10,189 bases of DNA from Chloroflexota bacterium (GTDB lineage: Bacteria > Chloroflexota > Limnocylindria > Limnocylindrales > CSP1-4). Position numbers and translations under genes: made by a program. The stretch lies in contig JAKAMV010000276.1 in the NCBI GenBank assembly GCA_021812735.1, positions 1 to 10,189 of the forward strand, in the 5' to 3' direction. The notes under the pieces were generated by a model. The model saw only the letters and a list, made by a program, of their open reading frames with translations, had not been told where the DNA came from and did not search any database. Shown piece by piece: positions 8,898 through 10,189 of this stretch; position 1 is the first letter of the stretch, and each line of letters opens with the position of its first letter.

Positions 8898-10189
8898 GCG
8901 TCGTCGGCGAGAAGCTCCAGCCCACGATCTTCGAGCTGTCGCGGCCCGGTCGCGGCGGCGGCAAGATCCCGCACCCGGCCCCCGGTGCCCTGGACCGGAT
9001 TCCGGCCTCGGCGCGTCGCGCCACCCCGGCGGCACTGCCGGAGCTGGCGGAGCCCGAGGTGGTCCGCCACTTCGTGAACCTGTCGGCGCTCAACTACTCG
9101 GTGGACACGGGCTTCTACCCGCTGGGCTCGTGCACCATGAAGTACAACCCCAAGCTCAACGAGTGGGCCGCGCGCCTGCCGGGGTTCGCCGGGCTCCACC
9201 CGCTGGCCCCCGACGCAGCCGCCCAGGGCACGCTCCAGATGCTGTGGGAGCTCGAGGCCATGCTGGCCGAGGTCAGCGGCATGGCCGCGGTGACGCTCCA
9301 GCCTGCCGCCGGCGCCCAGGGCGAGCTGACCGGCATCCTGATGGTGAGGGCGTACCACCGCTCGCGGGGCGACCTCGAGCGGACGGAGGTCCTGGTCCCG
9401 GACTCCAGCCACGGCACCAACCCGGCGACGGCCTCGATGGCCGGCTTCAAGACGGTCACGATCCCGTCCGCCCCGGACGGCGGCGTGGACGTGGACGCCT
9501 TCCGGGCCGCCCTCGGCCCGAGGACCGCGGCGATCATGATCACCAACCCGTCCACGCTGGGCCTGTTCGAGGCCCGGGTGGGGGAGCTCCTCCAGGCCAC
9601 GCACGCCGCCGGCGCGCTCGCCTACATGGACGGTGCGAACCTCAACGCGATCCTCGGCCGCTTCCGGCCGGGCGAGGCCGGGTTCGACGTGATGCACTTC
9701 AACGTCCACAAGACGTTCAGCACGCCGCACGGCGGCGGCGGCCCCGGCGCCGGGCCCGTCGGTGTCCGCGAGGTGCTGGTGCCGTTCCTGCCCGGCCCGC
9801 GCGTGGTGCGCGAGGCGGACGGCTCGTTCCGCCTGGAGCGGAACGGGGAGCGCCCGACCTCGATCGGCCGGGTCCGCAGCTTCTTCGGCAGCACCGGCGT
9901 CCTCGTCCGCGCGTACGCCTACCTGCGGGCGCACGGCACCGCGCTGCGCGAGGTGAGCGACGACGCGGTCCTCGCGGCGAACTACATGAAGGCGCGTCTC
10001 GCCGGCACGTACCACGTGCCCTTCGAGCGGGCCTGCAAGCACGAGTTCGTGGCGTCCGCGTCCGAGATCAAGCACCGGACCGGCGTCCGCACCCTCGACA
10101 TCGCGAAGCGGCTGATCGACAAGGGGTACCACCCGCCGACGATCTACTTCCCGCTCACGGTCGAGGAGGGGATGCTCATCGAGCCGACC
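8894..10189 (+). CDS. gcvPB: Glycine dehydrogenase (decarboxylating) subunit 2, 3' end cut by window
   Basis: The first 432 residues of the PLP-binding subunit of split glycine decarboxylase. The frame is open to the window edge; family members are about 480-500 residues, so roughly 50-70 are missing. It binds PLP, decarboxylates glycine and transfers the remaining methylamine to the lipoyl arm of GcvH. The PLP lysine is Lys273 in [19 protein letters not shown] (267-285). Other hallmarks are the [12 protein letters not shown] segment (76-87), the Q-P-A-A-G-A-Q-G-E run (136-144), [10 protein letters not shown] (169-178), [10 protein letters not shown] (216-225) and Y-M-D-G-A-N-L-N-A (244-252). 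The gene begins with GTG, overlaps the gcvPA stop by 4 bp (GTGA) and has its own GGGAGG. No frameshift was found in the part visible. Confidence 0.97.
   Translation, partial: MSVVGEKLQPTIFELSRPGRGGGKIPHPAPGALDRIPASARRATPAALPELAEPEVVRHFVNLSALNYSVDTGFYPLGSCTMKYNPKLNEWAARLPGFAGLHPLAPDAAAQGTLQMLWELEAMLAEVSGMAAVTLQPAAGAQGELTGILMVRAYHRSRGDLERTEVLVPDSSHGTNPATASMAGFKTVTIPSAPDGGVDVDAFRAALGPRTAAIMITNPSTLGLFEARVGELLQATHAAGALAYMDGANLNAILGRFRPGEAGFDVMHFNVHKTFSTPHGGGGPGAGPVGVREVLVPFLPGPRVVREADGSFRLERNGERPTSIGRVRSFFGSTGVLVRAYAYLRAHGTALREVSDDAVLAANYMKARLAGTYHVPFERACKHEFVASASEIKHRTGVRTLDIAKRLIDKGYHPPTIYFPLTVEEGMLIEPT

Noticed and set aside
8720..10132. Minus-strand frame of 470 codons antisense to gcvPA/gcvPB
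   Set aside because: The plus strand encodes GcvPB with the PLP lysine and all signatures; the antisense product has no recognisable domain.

Overview
The window is very GC-rich DNA (by eye about 70% or more G+C, with strongly G/C-biased third codon positions) from a bacterium. It is densely packed with ordinary housekeeping genes. I see no phage, transposon, CRISPR or defence genes. The glycine decarboxylase is split into two subunits (GcvPA and GcvPB), unlike the single-chain enzyme usual in Actinomycetota and Proteobacteria. With the high G+C this makes a Chloroflexota-like lineage (for example Limnocylindria) or a Deinococcus-Thermus relative plausible. That assignment is inference, not proof.

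Left part (1-400): the 3' end of a DUF167 (YggU-type) gene, then a complete tRNA-Val(CAC) with an encoded CCA tail, a possible -10 box upstream and a GC-rich hairpin downstream.

Minus-strand block (634-3986): aconitate hydratase (acnA, 892 aa) is transcribed leftward. It is followed after 97 bp by a DJ-1/PfpI-family protein. The gap holds three perfect tandem copies of a 12-bp unit just after the acnA stop codon.

Divergent control region (about 3987-4099): acnA faces a rightward gene for a Rossmann-fold/DUF2520 dehydrogenase-like protein. Between them lies the inverted repeat TACACT-N11-AGTGTA. Each arm could be the -10 box of one divergent promoter, or the whole could be an operator. The rightward -10 box is placed so that transcription would begin at an ATG opening a 14-codon ORF. 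The stop of that ORF overlaps the ATG of the DUF2520 gene.

Rightward block (4055-10189): the DUF2520 protein with a His-rich N-terminal extension, an unrecognised ORF with a second -10/ATG leaderless-type start of identical spacing, a Nudix hydrolase, then gcvT, gcvH, gcvPA and gcvPB (the last cut by the window end). Nudix/gcvT and gcvPA/gcvPB overlap by 4 bp and gcvH/gcvPA are 1 bp apart, so these genes are probably co-transcribed and translationally coupled. Together the gcv genes encode the P, T and H proteins of the glycine cleavage system, which breaks glycine into CO2, NH3 and methylene-tetrahydrofolate. The L protein (lipoamide dehydrogenase) and lipoylation enzymes are not in the window. 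I found no convincing new multi-gene system. The most notable signals are the symmetrical divergent control region, the paired leaderless starts, the His-rich extension and the orphan ORF tied to the Nudix gene.
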